A DNA stretch of 64,000 bases from Bugula neritina (Eukaryota; Bryozoa; Gymnolaemata; Cheilostomatida; Bugulidae), in contig OZ037768.1 of the NCBI GenBank assembly GCA_964035545.1, positions 5,013,241 to 5,077,240 on the forward strand. The letters run 5' to 3'. The number at the start of each line of letters is the position of its first letter. Within the stretch, counting starts at the first letter, position 1. Below are positions 1-12,825 of the stretch, piece by piece. The notes below the pieces were generated by a model. The model ran no database searches. It was not told the DNA's origin and saw only the letters and a program-made list of their open reading frames with translations. Made by a program: the position numbers and the translations under genes.

Positions 1-598
1 TGATGTTTTCATCTGCTCCTGGGTTATACACATAAATAATTTAATCACTTGCATCAACCATAGTAATTATAATTAGAGTAATTATAATGTCTGGCACATT
101 GTAGTAAATTATTAAATAATAATAATAGCAATAATTTCCTATTGTCAAGCAAACCCTATCTTAACTGTTTGGGTATTTTAGCCAATATCATCAGATTGTA
201 AAATAATCTAAATCTTAACGTGAGTATTCATACTGATACTGATAAGTTGGAATGGAGAAAAAAAACTAAAATTAAAATAATTAACTTTTTGTTCTATATT
301 TGCATGTTTCCCGTGGCTATTCTAAATGATGAGAATTCAATGCGACACTTGCTGTAGTAATAATTACTGAATTATTGACTGATCAATTTGAGTTTGAGCT
401 GATGGCCAAGATATTTCTGGATATTTCAATATTACATAAGCAAAACTTTTCAGTCCTGTTTTAAGAGCTATTAGTACTATTTAAGTTCAACCTTCAGTTT
501 CTCTTTTTAACACCAACCATATACCTATAATTTATAATGCGATAAATAATGTGGTTTTCACTCATTCATTGAGTTTTCTCTACTGTTTGCTCTTGTAG
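1..598 (+). other. Intron sequence upstream of the first visible SET exon
   Basis: AT-rich DNA with no recognisable coding segment. It ends in a pyrimidine-rich tract and a TAG acceptor at 596-598, directly before the first exon of the SET-domain gene. The exons for the N-terminal part of that protein, which carries a PHD finger in the family, must lie left of the window. Confidence 0.6.
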
Positions 599-3500
599 CT
601 GGCCAGTGTATTGTCTGAATTAGACGAACCAAGGTGTCAACTCCGACTTCTCAACAACGGCAGACGTGGCCTGGAGGTTAACGCCGACACACCACCCAAT
701 CAGGCTCTTATAGAGTTTAAAGGCAAAGTCATGCTCCACCAGCAATTTCAGCAGAAGAATAACTATTACAAAAGGTAGACAACTCTTTGCAATGAACTTC
801 TTCAAGCTTATACATTACTAAAGCTTAGGGCTATGCTTACGTCCCAAATATCATAATTGGCGAAATTAGAGTGCTTATTTAATACTGTGTTACTGTGACA
901 TATAAAACTAAAGATTTTTTAAAATCCTGAGAGATAAGTTGGCTGGATAAGCTGACAATAATTTTGATGTTGTTCCACTACTCCGTGTGCCGGTTTGAGA
1001 AAAATGGTAGGGCGACTCCTAATTATCCTTACTAATGTATATACTAAGCTTATAATTAATTAATGGTGTAAAGATTTGAGCATATTTAGTAGAGGTAATA
1101 AATATTGAGTGAGAGATAAAAATGTAAATATACTAAGAAAAGTCATGCAGGTAAAAATCCTGGTTGCTCAATGGTAATTTTGCAATAATCTTTGATCAAA
1201 TTTGTAAGACTAGTTGTTGAAACACTTATTAACACACTTTAAACCTGAACTTCCCAGATACGAAACACTAGGTGTAATAAATTTAAATCTCCCTGGGGTA
1301 TTATCTTTTGTGTTGCTGTAAAGCAAAAATAGATGATTTCCCTTAAGGTAAATTAGTTATTTTTTCACTTGTAGTCTAAGAGACAATTTACTTTAAGTTG
1401 TATCAAGTCATATCAATTCTCAAGATTGTTACCTCTCTCTATCTCTAATATTGCATTGCTAGTGCTTGTAATGTTTTTTAGGCCACAGCCATTTACACTG
1501 TTCTATGACAAGTGGGATGGTCTAGACATATGTGTTGACGCTACGTCATTGGGAACTGAAGCTAGATTTGTCCAACGCTCTTGCTCTCCTAATGCTGAGG
1601 TAAAACTAGTGAAATGATTTATTTTACTCTGGTTTCTCCGATATGTAGTGTCTTCCCAAAAAAAATTATTCAAATGTTGCAGTTTTCTTTTTTATTTAAT
1701 GGGTTCTTAATTATGCCGTTTTAGTTTGTTTCACATGCACCAAATTGTTTGATGCTTACATTCTATACTTGTTAAAGTGGTTATGTCCCCATAATATTGT
1801 ATCAAATGCTCCCAAGACCTTGAAATAAGCCGCCAGCTATGTTTGTTCCCTTAAAGGTGAGACACATAATAGAAAATGGTCAAGTCCATCTTGTAATTTT
1901 TTCCACAAAAGAAATCTCTGGTGGTTCAGAAGTGACGATACCCTTCGACTACCAATACAAACGATGGTAGGTCAATTCTATGAATGTAAATGCGATTTGT
2001 AGTAATATGTTGGAGTTATTTGCTCTTGGTGATCAGTAGTGAGCAACTCCATGTTAATAATTGCTAATAATTATTCACAATTAGTTTTTCACTTTGAAAC
2101 TTTACGTAATGCTTAATTCTCAAACGTATCCCAGATTAGCAAATTAAGTTTACTCACTTTAAATACTGCGTACATTTTGCATCACCGCTTTTAAAAAAAA
2201 TCTAGTAAATTCGAATAATCACTTATAAAAGTTGCCGCACGAAAGAAATATTATGATGCCATCTGGCCATATCAATTGATATTAATTGGTTATGAAAAAA
2301 ATGAAATATCTACATTAGTGGCAGCTTTGGTGTGACTAAAGTGACCAGTTCAGCGCACAGGCTGAATACTGCTCTACTGGGTTCTCTGTATGTGTGTTAC
2401 AGTGAGTACTGTGTGGAATGTGCCTGCTCAAAAGTTCAATGCCCGGTGAAAAAATCTTCTAGAAAGTATAAGAAGAATGTAGCATTGGAGAGTGGCAGTA
2501 ACGGCCACGTTCAGACGCCACAGTCATCACAGAAATCTGTCACAACGGAGAATAAACAGCCGTTGGACAGCAAACTGAAAGTACAAATACCTGCACCCAT
2601 TAATGGTGTACATGAGACAAAAGTAAGCCTCTAATATCATTATTAATCACCTATCTTTCTGTTTCTATTGTTTTATTCTTACACAACTACCCATTGTTAT
2701 GTGATTTTGTTGAAGTTATTCCTTCTAACGTCACTGGAGCCACATGTCCACATTTTCTGCATGATTCATAAATATATTTCGGTGGTGCTTTTCCTGTATA
2801 AATTGGAGTCAAGGTAATGCCATTGTGTCTGGAAATAGAAAACAAAGTCAGCAGTCATCACAACATATTTACACTGTGATCATGTCAGCCCTCACACTAC
2901 CAGTCTTGTTGTCTACATAGCCATTACCTAAGATGCTCGTTGAATTTGCCTCTCATAGTCCTGTTGAGCATATATTCAGACATGATTTCTTACAGCTCAG
3001 CATATGTTTTATGTCTTATTGATATTCAGCAGCTTTATGATAACCAGAAACACGTGCCCTTTCTCAATAGGGCCATTGAATAGCTTAGAGTTTCATTACA
3101 TTGTGCCAAGGCTTCCTAATGAATAAAAATATTGTGATTTGTCTGTGTGCTGATTATTAATAAAGATATAATTGTAACACTCTTGCATGTGTTGTTTAAT
3201 AAATGCAGCTAAATTGTGTAACTGTTCTGTTTCAAGTTACGTCAATACCTCCATGTGTTCAACACTACAAACCGTTGCTTGCCCACAGATTCTAAGCTGA
3301 TTTGTTGTATGAATACCTGCCAATTGCATCTTTTTGACAAGTTTATTCAACTGTTTTATAGAACAAAAAGGAATGTGTGGCAAAGAGCGTTTCTAATGCC
3401 CTGACGTCACCTTCGCCTGAAAAAACTGTAGAAGAAAGTAGAAGGCTGGTAAGAAAATAGTCATGATTGCTACGCCCAGCCATTGACCTGGGGAGTGCCT

Positions 3501-6500
3501 GTAGGGAATGCAAAAAACTAACTTATTAAATTCTATGAAATATTTTAATCATTTCAATAAACAGTGGGTTATATGGCAATAAATTTTAGGCTTTGTAGAG
3601 TTGTGACACAACATAAGTTATTATCACCTGCCAAGCATTATTTACCTGTCATAAGAATTTGATGAATTACCTTTTGAGAAAGTTGTTCATTCAGTGATGA
3701 ATGAGTTCACCTGCTCAGACATAGAATGTAATGAAGTTAACTTATCAGGTGTACAAGTGGCAACAACATGGGTATGTTAATTGGTGTTTCAGAGTAGGGA
3801 GGACAGGAAAATAAAGGCTTATATGGAGGCTTTCGAAAAGATGGCAAAGCGTGAGGAGAGACGAAAGGAGGCGTTACAGAGAATCAGTGAGAAGAAAGAG
3901 CCGGTAGTCGTGGAGGAGAAGACAACCAACTCTGTCAAGGTCACTTGTCAAACTCGAACAATGAAAGCCAAAGCAAAGCCGGCAGCACCTCGAAATGTCA
4001 CGAAGCCGGCAGCTCGTAGGAAGAGAAAGAGAAGTTCACCAGGTGTGAGGCAGCAAGCTGTAAGGCAGCAGAGTTCAAGCAGCGAGCCTGTAGCTGCTGT
4101 CAGTCGACCCTCCTCCGATGTTGACCAGACTGGCAACAGTGAGCAAGCAACCACCTCGGGAGAAGATGACAGCAACGTGCCCAGCTGCCGAATACCAGTT
4201 CCTTCTGAAGTTGGCAGCACCCACACTGGAACGGTTTCTACTTCTACACTTTCTCTAGGCTTCCGTTTACCCAAAACTAAAAAGGTTTGTATTGTGTCGC
4301 ATTACTTGAAGACTCTTCCAGTTGATATTTGTTGGCAGTCCTCTGTTTGGCTATGCTTTGGATATGGTGGTAAATTTTTGTTGTTTCACTTTGCAATCAT
4401 ATTACGTTACAGCAAATAGTAAGTGACTGGTATCATGAAAAGGAGATGGAAAAGGCAGGGAGCGATAAACAGCTCAACCCCACAGTGCCAACTAATCAAG
4501 ACGATGACAGTATTGACTTTGTAAAGACCAGCTCGTCACCTCCTAGCTCTAGTTGGGAACATCTACGCAGAAACAGTGTATCGGGTAATCAGCCGACGCA
4601 AACTAACACTACGCACAACACTCCAGTTATAGATGTAGCTCGAAAACCTCTCTCACTGAGCATGGGGTCTGCAAAAAAGGTATATCCTATTAAGCTTAGA
4701 TTAAGTCAAGGGACAGGTGTTGAGCAGATTGGTTGCAGAATTTGCTACTATGTGCTGTAATAGTTTCCATATGTTTCGTTTAAATTAGGCTCAATTTCTT
4801 TTCTAATATGAAACTGTATAAAATGCAATATTAATTTCAACATCTTTTTTGCTGTTTGCTTTCCAGCGCTGGCTGAAGCAGGCCATGGAGGAAGACTCCA
4901 ACCAACACAACTCCGCGGCGTTGATGAGTCCAAATAGCGAGCATCAGTCTTCACCTCCAACCACCACCAGCACTGGCAATGCTAGCTCTACAGCTGCCCC
5001 GCCATTAGCAGTGGCAACAGTAGCCAGCACAGTCAGCTTGGATACTCCTCTCAGCCCCAACTCCGAGTTTGTTACTCCTCTGAAAAAACGCCGTCTAGCT
5101 AGGGAGTCGTTGTCACTTGATAGCCGCCCCACTAGTCCAGATACTCTGGCAGTGCCCCCTCTCACTGTCCAGCCTAAAGAAATCTCTGTAAATACTGTAG
5201 ATAACAATTCCTCTAGTTGTACAACTAATTCTCAAACATCTCTTCACAAGCATGATGAGACAATCCCTTCTTTCAGCGCATTTTCAACTCAAGTTAAAAA
5301 CTCTGAGTGTTCACCGCCAACAGATGTGATAAATCAAGACTGTGTTCCCGAACCTGTCAGAGCCTGCTCACCACTGCACCAGCAGGTAATGTATCTAGTG
5401 TTTGTTATACAACAACCTTTTTGTGAGGATGTGAGTCTAGCTCCATATTTAATTTTATACAAAGCTAAAAGTGCAGTGTGCTTCAATTACCACCACAACA
5501 AACTGAATTGTTAGAGTAGTGCCAAGGGAGCCAGTTTGATTACCTCACATCTATTCAACCTGCGAAGGAGTCTCATGCTTCCAATATGCTGATTCATCTG
5601 CTATAATTGTTTTACAGACACCTTTGAGGGTCATGGTTTGCTTAAATGTAAATATGTTGTGTTGTCATGGCTTTTCAGGTCTCGTACAAAGCTGTCTGCA
5701 TACAGTATTGAAAGTTGAGCAACTGGAAAAAAGTGTCCCACTGCGCTCTTTAAACAAATTGATAATATTTGAATATAGCTTGTTTAGCTAGCAACACAAT
5801 AATTGATGCACATGCCTGCAGTTTAGTTGTTCCTGTCGACTCATTATTGTATTCTGTGAAGTAATAATAACTATTGTCTCTGTGGTTTAATTACTCCGAG
5901 GGGAAAAAATTCAACATTCGATTTCTATTTCAACAGTTTACATTTCTTTGTGAAAATATGTTTAAACTACAACATCCTCTATGTATTGGCAAATTCCAAT
6001 GTTGGAGTAGCTAATGAATGCACATGTGCCGGATTATGACAGTCTAGCAAAGGAACATGTGGGCTTTCAACTAGTTTATCAGTCCTTGGCTCCACCTGGC
6101 CATATTCAAAGTCTTCTACAGGTGCAAGGCCACGTGATCCTTTTAATTTATGTTCTGCTTCTGTGAGCATATTGGAGCTGAAATTATTAATTAATTGATT
6201 CCATTTAATCTGTTCCCTTATAAAGAAAAACTTTCATTACTTGTATAAGTTTGAAATACATTTTATGTATGTAATGATTATAGGGTTCTTTAACTGATGA
6301 TGTACCCACCACAGTCATTGACGTTCTCAATCTGGATTCACACCCCAGCCCTCTCAAAAGGTACCGAATCAAGCAGCAACTGGTCATACCAGAGAGTAAC
6401 AATAATGGTGGTGTACAGATGCTTTCACCAAAGGAGCCCAGGACATTAGGCAGTCTAATGCAGGCCTCTCCTCCCCCAGATATAACTGATAATGCATGTA

Positions 6501-9500
6501 ATACTCAACTGGTTGGGCCTATAAAGAAAAGGATAATAAGCTTCAGTCAGATTGATGCCGATGTCCAGGAGGAAAGGGCTGCACCCCAAAGTAAATGTTT
6601 TAAAGAAACAGCTGACCTCACAGTACAGATACCAGCTTCCAGTGTGGTAGAACGTATGTTACCTAAATGCCATGAGCAAAATGAACTTCAAAGATCTGTA
6701 AGTCTGATAGAGCGTACCAGCTACAGTGACTGCAATGCTGATGAGAATTACGGTGTTGAGCAAGTGCAGATTTCAGTTAAGCAGGAACCTGGTGGTAGTG
6801 GTGAATATGCACCAGCTACACCTCCTCAAAGGAAAAAGGTATGCATTCGCTGCCTAATTTAAACCCTATTGCAACTTAATAAATATACATTTTTAATAAT
6901 TTAATGATAAGCTGAATTGAATAATCCTACCAGATCTTTGGGTATACTACAGTAGCTATATTTGGATTAGAGGTAGCTTTGCATTTTCTAATTAATTTGC
7001 TAACTACCATCTGTGAATTATTGGTAACATTTCCCTTGTCCAAAATTATGTATATGGTATTAATTAATAATCATAATCTTGGGGATAAAGCAGTTAACTG
7101 CCTGTGCAAGCGTGAGAATGATTATTAACGTTAAACCCGTAACCACACTCACACCTGAATATATAATCATTTATGGAAAATTAATTTAAATTCTTGATTT
7201 TCTTTCAAATAATTTTATCTAGTCATGCTTGTTAATTTCATCAGGCTATGTGGCAATAAGCTTACTTTGAGATTGTCTATTTTTTCTATTTAAAATTATC
7301 TTACCCTGCTCAATTTTTAAAACCTTTGTTTATTCTGGTGTTTGCCTATTTATTTGCTTACTTTAGAAATTATAACTTTTAATGACTTTCCTCTGCTAAT
7401 GCGAAGTGTTTTATGTTGTGTATTTAATGCTTACAGGTTTCCCTGCTGGAATACAGGAAAAGAATGCAAATACACACTCCAAAATCTGATAGTTCCAGCA
7501 CATCAACCAGTGCACCAACAACCCCTCTCTTGCACACTGACATGACAGCAAAGCCTCTTCAGCACATTACTCTACCTTCACTACCACTCTTTGAGGCATC
7601 CAAAGGTATTATCATTTTGATCAAGTGCATCGATGCTTATATCCCTCGCACAGTATTTCACATTTAGCAATGCCAATTGCACGCTGACTTGTATGCTTTG
7701 ATTGGTAGTGAGTAAAGGGAATCTGGTGTTGGGCCACCCTATAAGGCCTCCCATCAGCCTCAATGAACGATTGAAGACAGAGTTTGGTGTGCTGACAGAC
7801 AGTGCAGGTAGACAGCATCCTCTCTCTACTTGATGAATGCATTTTGCACACTGCTACCTACATAGTGTTGCTGTATATTGTTTTGTTGCCTGTTGCCAAT
7901 AATGTTGCTTCCAAGAGATTAGTATTTCATTTGATATTAGTTGCTTGTTTGGTTTCTGCAATGTTCAGGAAGGTATTGGTTGCTTGCAGGTGTATGTGTG
8001 ACACCATGGTCATTACTTCTTCATATATAACACAGCATTAATAAATAATGTTATTAGTTGATTTGAATATATAATGAGAAGTCTTTATAGCGTGTATCAT
8101 ATCTATCATTAGTGCCTTCAATCCGGATTTATTTACTTCACTAGAAACTTTGCATCAGTTAATCACATATTAACGGCATTAATATTTTAGATAAAACTGA
8201 CAGCGACGATGATGCCCCACCACCACCGCCACCTCCCATAACCCAAGCTCCTATTTCCAGCCTCCTCTCACCGTACACTGCCCGGATGTCAAAAATGGTG
8301 TCAGAAGATATGAAACATAACTTTTCCGTCAAGAATTTGCCTCCCAGCATTGGAAATATAAATAAGATATTTGAAAATGGTGAGAAACTATACTCAGATC
8401 TGTATTATATCAAAACAATGGACATAGTTGTTGGTGCTTACAACTATCACTGTGTCTTTCCAATATGACAATACAATACTGCATTGTCTAGACTCTAGAC
8501 TGTAAGTTGCTACTCTGTGTTAGGAATAACTGATCACTCTGCCAATAACTATTAATCTATTTTTTAAATCAACTCACTTTTCAGGCTAATTTGCTTATTG
8601 TGCTTCTAAATGTTTTATTGCTTTACTATGTCCAGGTGAGCAATTATTTCAGCTACACACAAGTTCCATGTGTTATAGTTATTAACGTAATATTACATAA
8701 TGGATATTAATTTAATGAATGTAGCAGTCTGTTTCTACAGTATATAGCAAACTTGTTTGCTGAGCAGTAATAAGTGGAAAAGGTTAACATATCAACAAAA
8801 AGCTGCTCAAGATGTTTGCATGAATGCATGTTGTAGGAAGCTGCATAGGTTAGCCTTTCAGTAAATGATCAATGAATGCATTGTTAGCTGATTTTCTGAA
8901 ACAATAGAAGACTTTAAATACTGAGACAACCACCTCATTTATAGTTAAATTATTAGATACAGACAACCCTGGTGTTTTCCTCCAATAAAAGTTGTGCCAC
9001 ATGTTTTATAAAAAACTATGCTTCAGTCATTCTTAGATAAATTAAATAATAAATCCCAGTTGTTACTATTTCATAGCTCATGTGTTACGCACCATGCTTT
9101 TAAATGTGATTGTTGTATTAGAAGTATGCATCCTTGTTCCAATAGAATTTTGCATCAGCTCTTTGAAATATGAATTCCTAGGTGGGTCAGGCGAACACAG
9201 AGAGCCATGTGCAGGGGAGATAACTGTATCGTCACCTCTACCTGCTGGTTCACGGTCAGCTTCATCTCCCAGTAACAAGACTTTGTTTGCTTTTAAACGT
9301 AAGTAGTTGCACCTTCAGCATATGATCTACATTCAGCATTTTAAAATTTCATGAAAAATACTCCGACATTACAGATAATGTGTCATAATTCAGCAGAAGA
9401 TGTGCTATAAGAAATACTGATTGTAACTTGGGAGTATATCTGTAATATGTATCTCCATTTTAGAGGGCTCTCTAGGAGCTGTGATGCTGGGCCAAACATC

Positions 9501-9594
9501 TGGTACTGCAACATTACCTGCTACTGAGCCTATGAAAGAACTCCCTGGCTCCAGGCCTCTCACACAGTTGGACCTGCCCAAAAAATATAGATAA
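599..9594 (+). CDS. SETD5/KMT2E (MLL5)-like SET-domain protein, 3' part, 14 exons
   Basis: Exons read at 599-774, 1482-1599, 1857-1966, 2403-2622, 3362-3448, 3793-4284, 4413-4679, 4867-5385, 6284-6838, 7437-7605, 7709-7807, 8191-8379, 9182-9298 and 9464-9594. All junctions are GT-AG and the phases close, giving 1082 visible residues. Exons 1-4 encode a SET domain: IEFKGKVML, then [13 protein letters not shown], then FDYQYKR joined to a cysteine-rich [16 protein letters not shown] tail. The RSCxPN form replaces the usual NHSCxPN, as in vertebrate SETD5 and KMT2E, whose methyltransferase activity is weak or disputed. Family landmarks follow: [32 protein letters not shown] and VSLLEYRKR. The rest is Ser/Pro-rich with a seven-proline run in exon 12. 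The likely role is a nuclear chromatin adaptor limiting transcription, as for fly upSET. The N-terminus is outside the window. A single invertebrate gene probably corresponds to both vertebrate paralogues, so no symbol is given. Confidence 0.9.
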
Positions 9595-11214
9595 ATTTTT
9601 GTTGAGAATTTCTTGATTGCAGTAAGCAGCTGTAAGAAAAAGAATTGAAATAGTTTTACAAGTAATTTCTGGTATCAATTTTATACTATTGAATACATTT
9701 ATATTCTCCAATGCTCTTGCTGTTTCAGCTATTGTTTTATAATTATTGGCTTGTTAATATCAGTTAACACTTCAAGTTGTTGATATGATACTTATTATAG
9801 TGTATATATATATTGTTTATTTTCCCTGTTAATTTTTTTGTATTATTGTGTACTTTATGTAACAAACATTATTGGAAATATTTTTACTTAAATTGTAAAT
9901 AATTTTGTATATTTTAGTAAATATATAAATACTATAAATTAAACGTAAGATAAATGTAGAATGTGCAATGTGTGTTTGGTTAAATGCATTTTACCAGTTA
10001 CTAGAATAAATTATATATTTGTTATGGTACACTGCCATTGCCTTCTAACTAGCTCTTCATGACACATGTACATTTATTTCTATACAAACTGAAGTTCAAT
10101 AAGTTTTTACTTAAAAAAATATGACGACAAGCTATTCATCTGGTGGCAATTACCTAGCAATTCACTTTGCTGTTTCATCACTAACTGCCTAGGAAAGCTA
10201 ATAGTTAGACTGTAATGCCTGTTAGCCAGCTCAAATCATTTCAAGTTGTATTCCCAAAAAAGTTGTCTTATAAATAAAGCTTTGTTCTTTGAAACTTCCT
10301 GTGTTGATTCACTGTAATTAGCATCAAACTGCTGGAGTTAAAAATAGAGTTTAATCATCACCTTTCCATTCCTAAAAATAGCTAGCAAAATGTTCCTAGA
10401 AGCATTCATCCTAAATATGAATCTGTATTTTACCTAGTTTTAAAATTATATTATAAGAATGTATTGCAGTATACACTTGCATACTTTTTTGGCTTAATTA
10501 TGCTGCTACCAATTGGAGCAATTTCAACCTTATACAAACAAGAGTGCTCATTCTAGAAATATTAGCTGCAATATGATCACTGGAAACATTTTTACTTAAA
10601 AATTACAGACTTTCATAGTTGATTTAAAGCAAATATGTGTAAAAGCTATATATTAAGAAACTAGCGACACACCGTTTTACAGAAAATTTGTAAATTAAAT
10701 TAGCAGATTAGGAAGTTTAAAGTTAATTTCAAATGTTGGAGCAGTTAACAAGTAAACACATGGTGTTCAAAATCAATATTTTTAGGTACAAAAATGCCTT
10801 TAAAAGTTTCAACTTCAATGATAATTGATATTTATTTAGATTGTTTTAAACACTTCTAAAACATTTCGTTTTCCACGTATACTGTTTTTTAAAATAAAGT
10901 AGGAAAACATTTTTAAACTTGATAGTTGCATTTTCACACAATATTATAATACCTCTCAAGCTTCATGATTCCATTAACACTTAAAAGTCGTAGGCCTATA
11001 AAGTTAAGCATGGGTTCTAAAGGTGGATTAATAATGTTTACCAATTTCATATTTTCTGATGTTAAGAAACCTTTTTTAATCAGTTACTAAATTATATCTT
11101 GAACATTTATTCAAGCAAATTTTTGTTGCTCATCCAAAATATTGGTGATAAAAATATTGTTATAATTGAAAATTGAGCTGAAGTGATGATTTTATATTCC
11201 TTCAACAAATCACG
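9595..11214. other. 3' UTR of the SETD5-like gene and AT-rich intergenic DNA
   Basis: No coding segment is seen. Possible polyadenylation signals AATAAA lie at 10004-10009 and 10273-10278, the latter followed by a GT-rich stretch near 10300, so the mRNA may end around 10.3 kb. The remainder is AT-rich without recognised repeats. Confidence 0.5.
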
Positions 11215-11335
11215 CGGGTAACAGCTATTACCCGGTGTGACATAATACGTATGTGCGTCGTTGAATGGTTAGTTTTGATTGGCTAACAGATGGGCGGAGC
11301 TTAGTGCCATAAAAACAATAGTTCTCCTCTCAGAT
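11215..11335 (+). promoter_or_regulatory. Probable promoter of the P450 gene
   Basis: A locally GC-richer patch in AT-rich DNA carries several promoter elements in order. An inverted repeat CGGGTAA (11215-11221) / TTACCCG (11228-11234) has a 6-nt spacer. A reverse CCAAT box (GATTGG, 11277-11282) is followed by a GC box (GGGCGG within 11291-11300) and a TATA-like CATAAAAA (11308-11315). The spacing puts transcription start near 11335-11345. A good splice donor follows at 11517/11518, which fits a non-coding first exon. The function is inferred from motif order only. Confidence 0.5.
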
Positions 11336-11517
11336 GCATCAGTTTAGAAAGAACCACAGTTGTAGAAGCTTTGCTGAAGCAAAGAATAAAAGTTCTGGAT
11401 TATCATTTACCCAGAAAAAGGCTACATCAGGCAGATTTATAAGAATAACTATCTCAAGCTAACTGCTCTACAAACTCTCACACATCTTGGATATAGCATT
11501 TATTACCGAAATACCAG
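11336..11517 (+). other. Putative non-coding first exon of the P450 gene
   Basis: The segment between the predicted start site and a consensus donor CAG|GTAAGG (exon end 11517). The matching acceptor is TTTGTAG at 12787-12793, which opens the exon carrying the P450 ATG after a 32-nt leader. The left edge is approximate because it depends on the TATA-like box. Confidence 0.4.
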
Positions 11518-12825
11518 GTAAGGAAGTTTAAAATTAACTTAAAATTTAGAACCTGCAACATGAGTTTTAAAAAAATTGGTTACTACTGGGTAGGAAAGGT
11601 TTTGGGGTTAATAGGAAGTTAGAAAGCAGCTACTTATACCTTAAACAGGTTAATCAATATGCTGAGTACAAATATGAATGCAATTTAGTCAATCACTGAA
11701 TCAATGCCTGGTGTATTGTTTTAGTGTTTTTATTGTATTGAAGCTTGCATAATGAAAACATACTGACTTTATTGCCACATTGTTTCTCAATCAATGAAAG
11801 GAATACTTGGAATATTTTTATCAGACCATTAATAAATGCTTGTTAGACCATAACTGGTAAATATTCTGTGAACCATACTTGTGGTGCTGAAGTTAGTTTG
11901 TTTAATTCGTAGTCGTTGGATAAATTAGAAATTATTGAAAGTCTCTTTAGTATATCATGATAATTATCTGTTTTGAGGCTAAGCATTCACAGATATCATA
12001 GCCATAAAATACATGTAATAAAGGAGTTTTATGATGTTTACAAATAATTAAAAAATGAATTTTAAGGTAATTAATATGTTTTAATCTAAAGTTTAGTAAA
12101 TATACTATTGATAGTACTATTTTGTTTGCCAGCAAACAAAACGTTTTATGATCTTTTATGTTTGCGATAGCCCAGTTTGGTGAGACATTTCAAAGTTACA
12201 TTTTATGATTATGGCAAACAAGATAATTCAGTTGTTGTGGGACTGACAAAATTGTTCTATGCTGATGTCGTTACTTTAAATAAGCAATAATAGTTTTTAT
12301 TGATAAAGAAAGCAACGGGAAATTAACTACTTGAGCTTAATCTAAAGTAAACTTTTTCTATTACTTTATCAAGATTTTCACTAGCTGAGTCAGCGGAAAT
12401 GCTCTGATGACTTAGAGTCTGTATTTTATACCTAGACTAAAGAATTTAAATACCAATTGACATGATGAGTGTACAGTTCAACATTGTGTCTGTAATTTCA
12501 AGGAAATTTTATTTTATACATAGCTGAGCAACTTTTAAAAACATTTATGGTATTATGGTTATGAAGATAAACAAGTGCATTGTAAATGTTTATCATCCGA
12601 GGCAGCAAAATTGGCAGCATTTAAGAACACTAAAATATAATAAAGCTTTACTGTACCTGGCATACATTTAGTTTATTTTATTCCATTTAAATAATTGAAT
12701 TATTATGGTTATGGTATATATGTATGTACTTACCCAATGTATTTCAATATAATATGTTATAAATATTATAAAATGTTTATGTTTTATTTGTAGGTCAAAC
12801 TTTCATATTTGACTAAAAATTCAAG

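Noticed and set aside
3948-4274. Minus-strand 108-aa frame opposite the SETD5-like exon
   Set aside because: The plus strand encodes the conserved [18 protein letters not shown] exon with correct splice sites; the antisense frame is a shadow.
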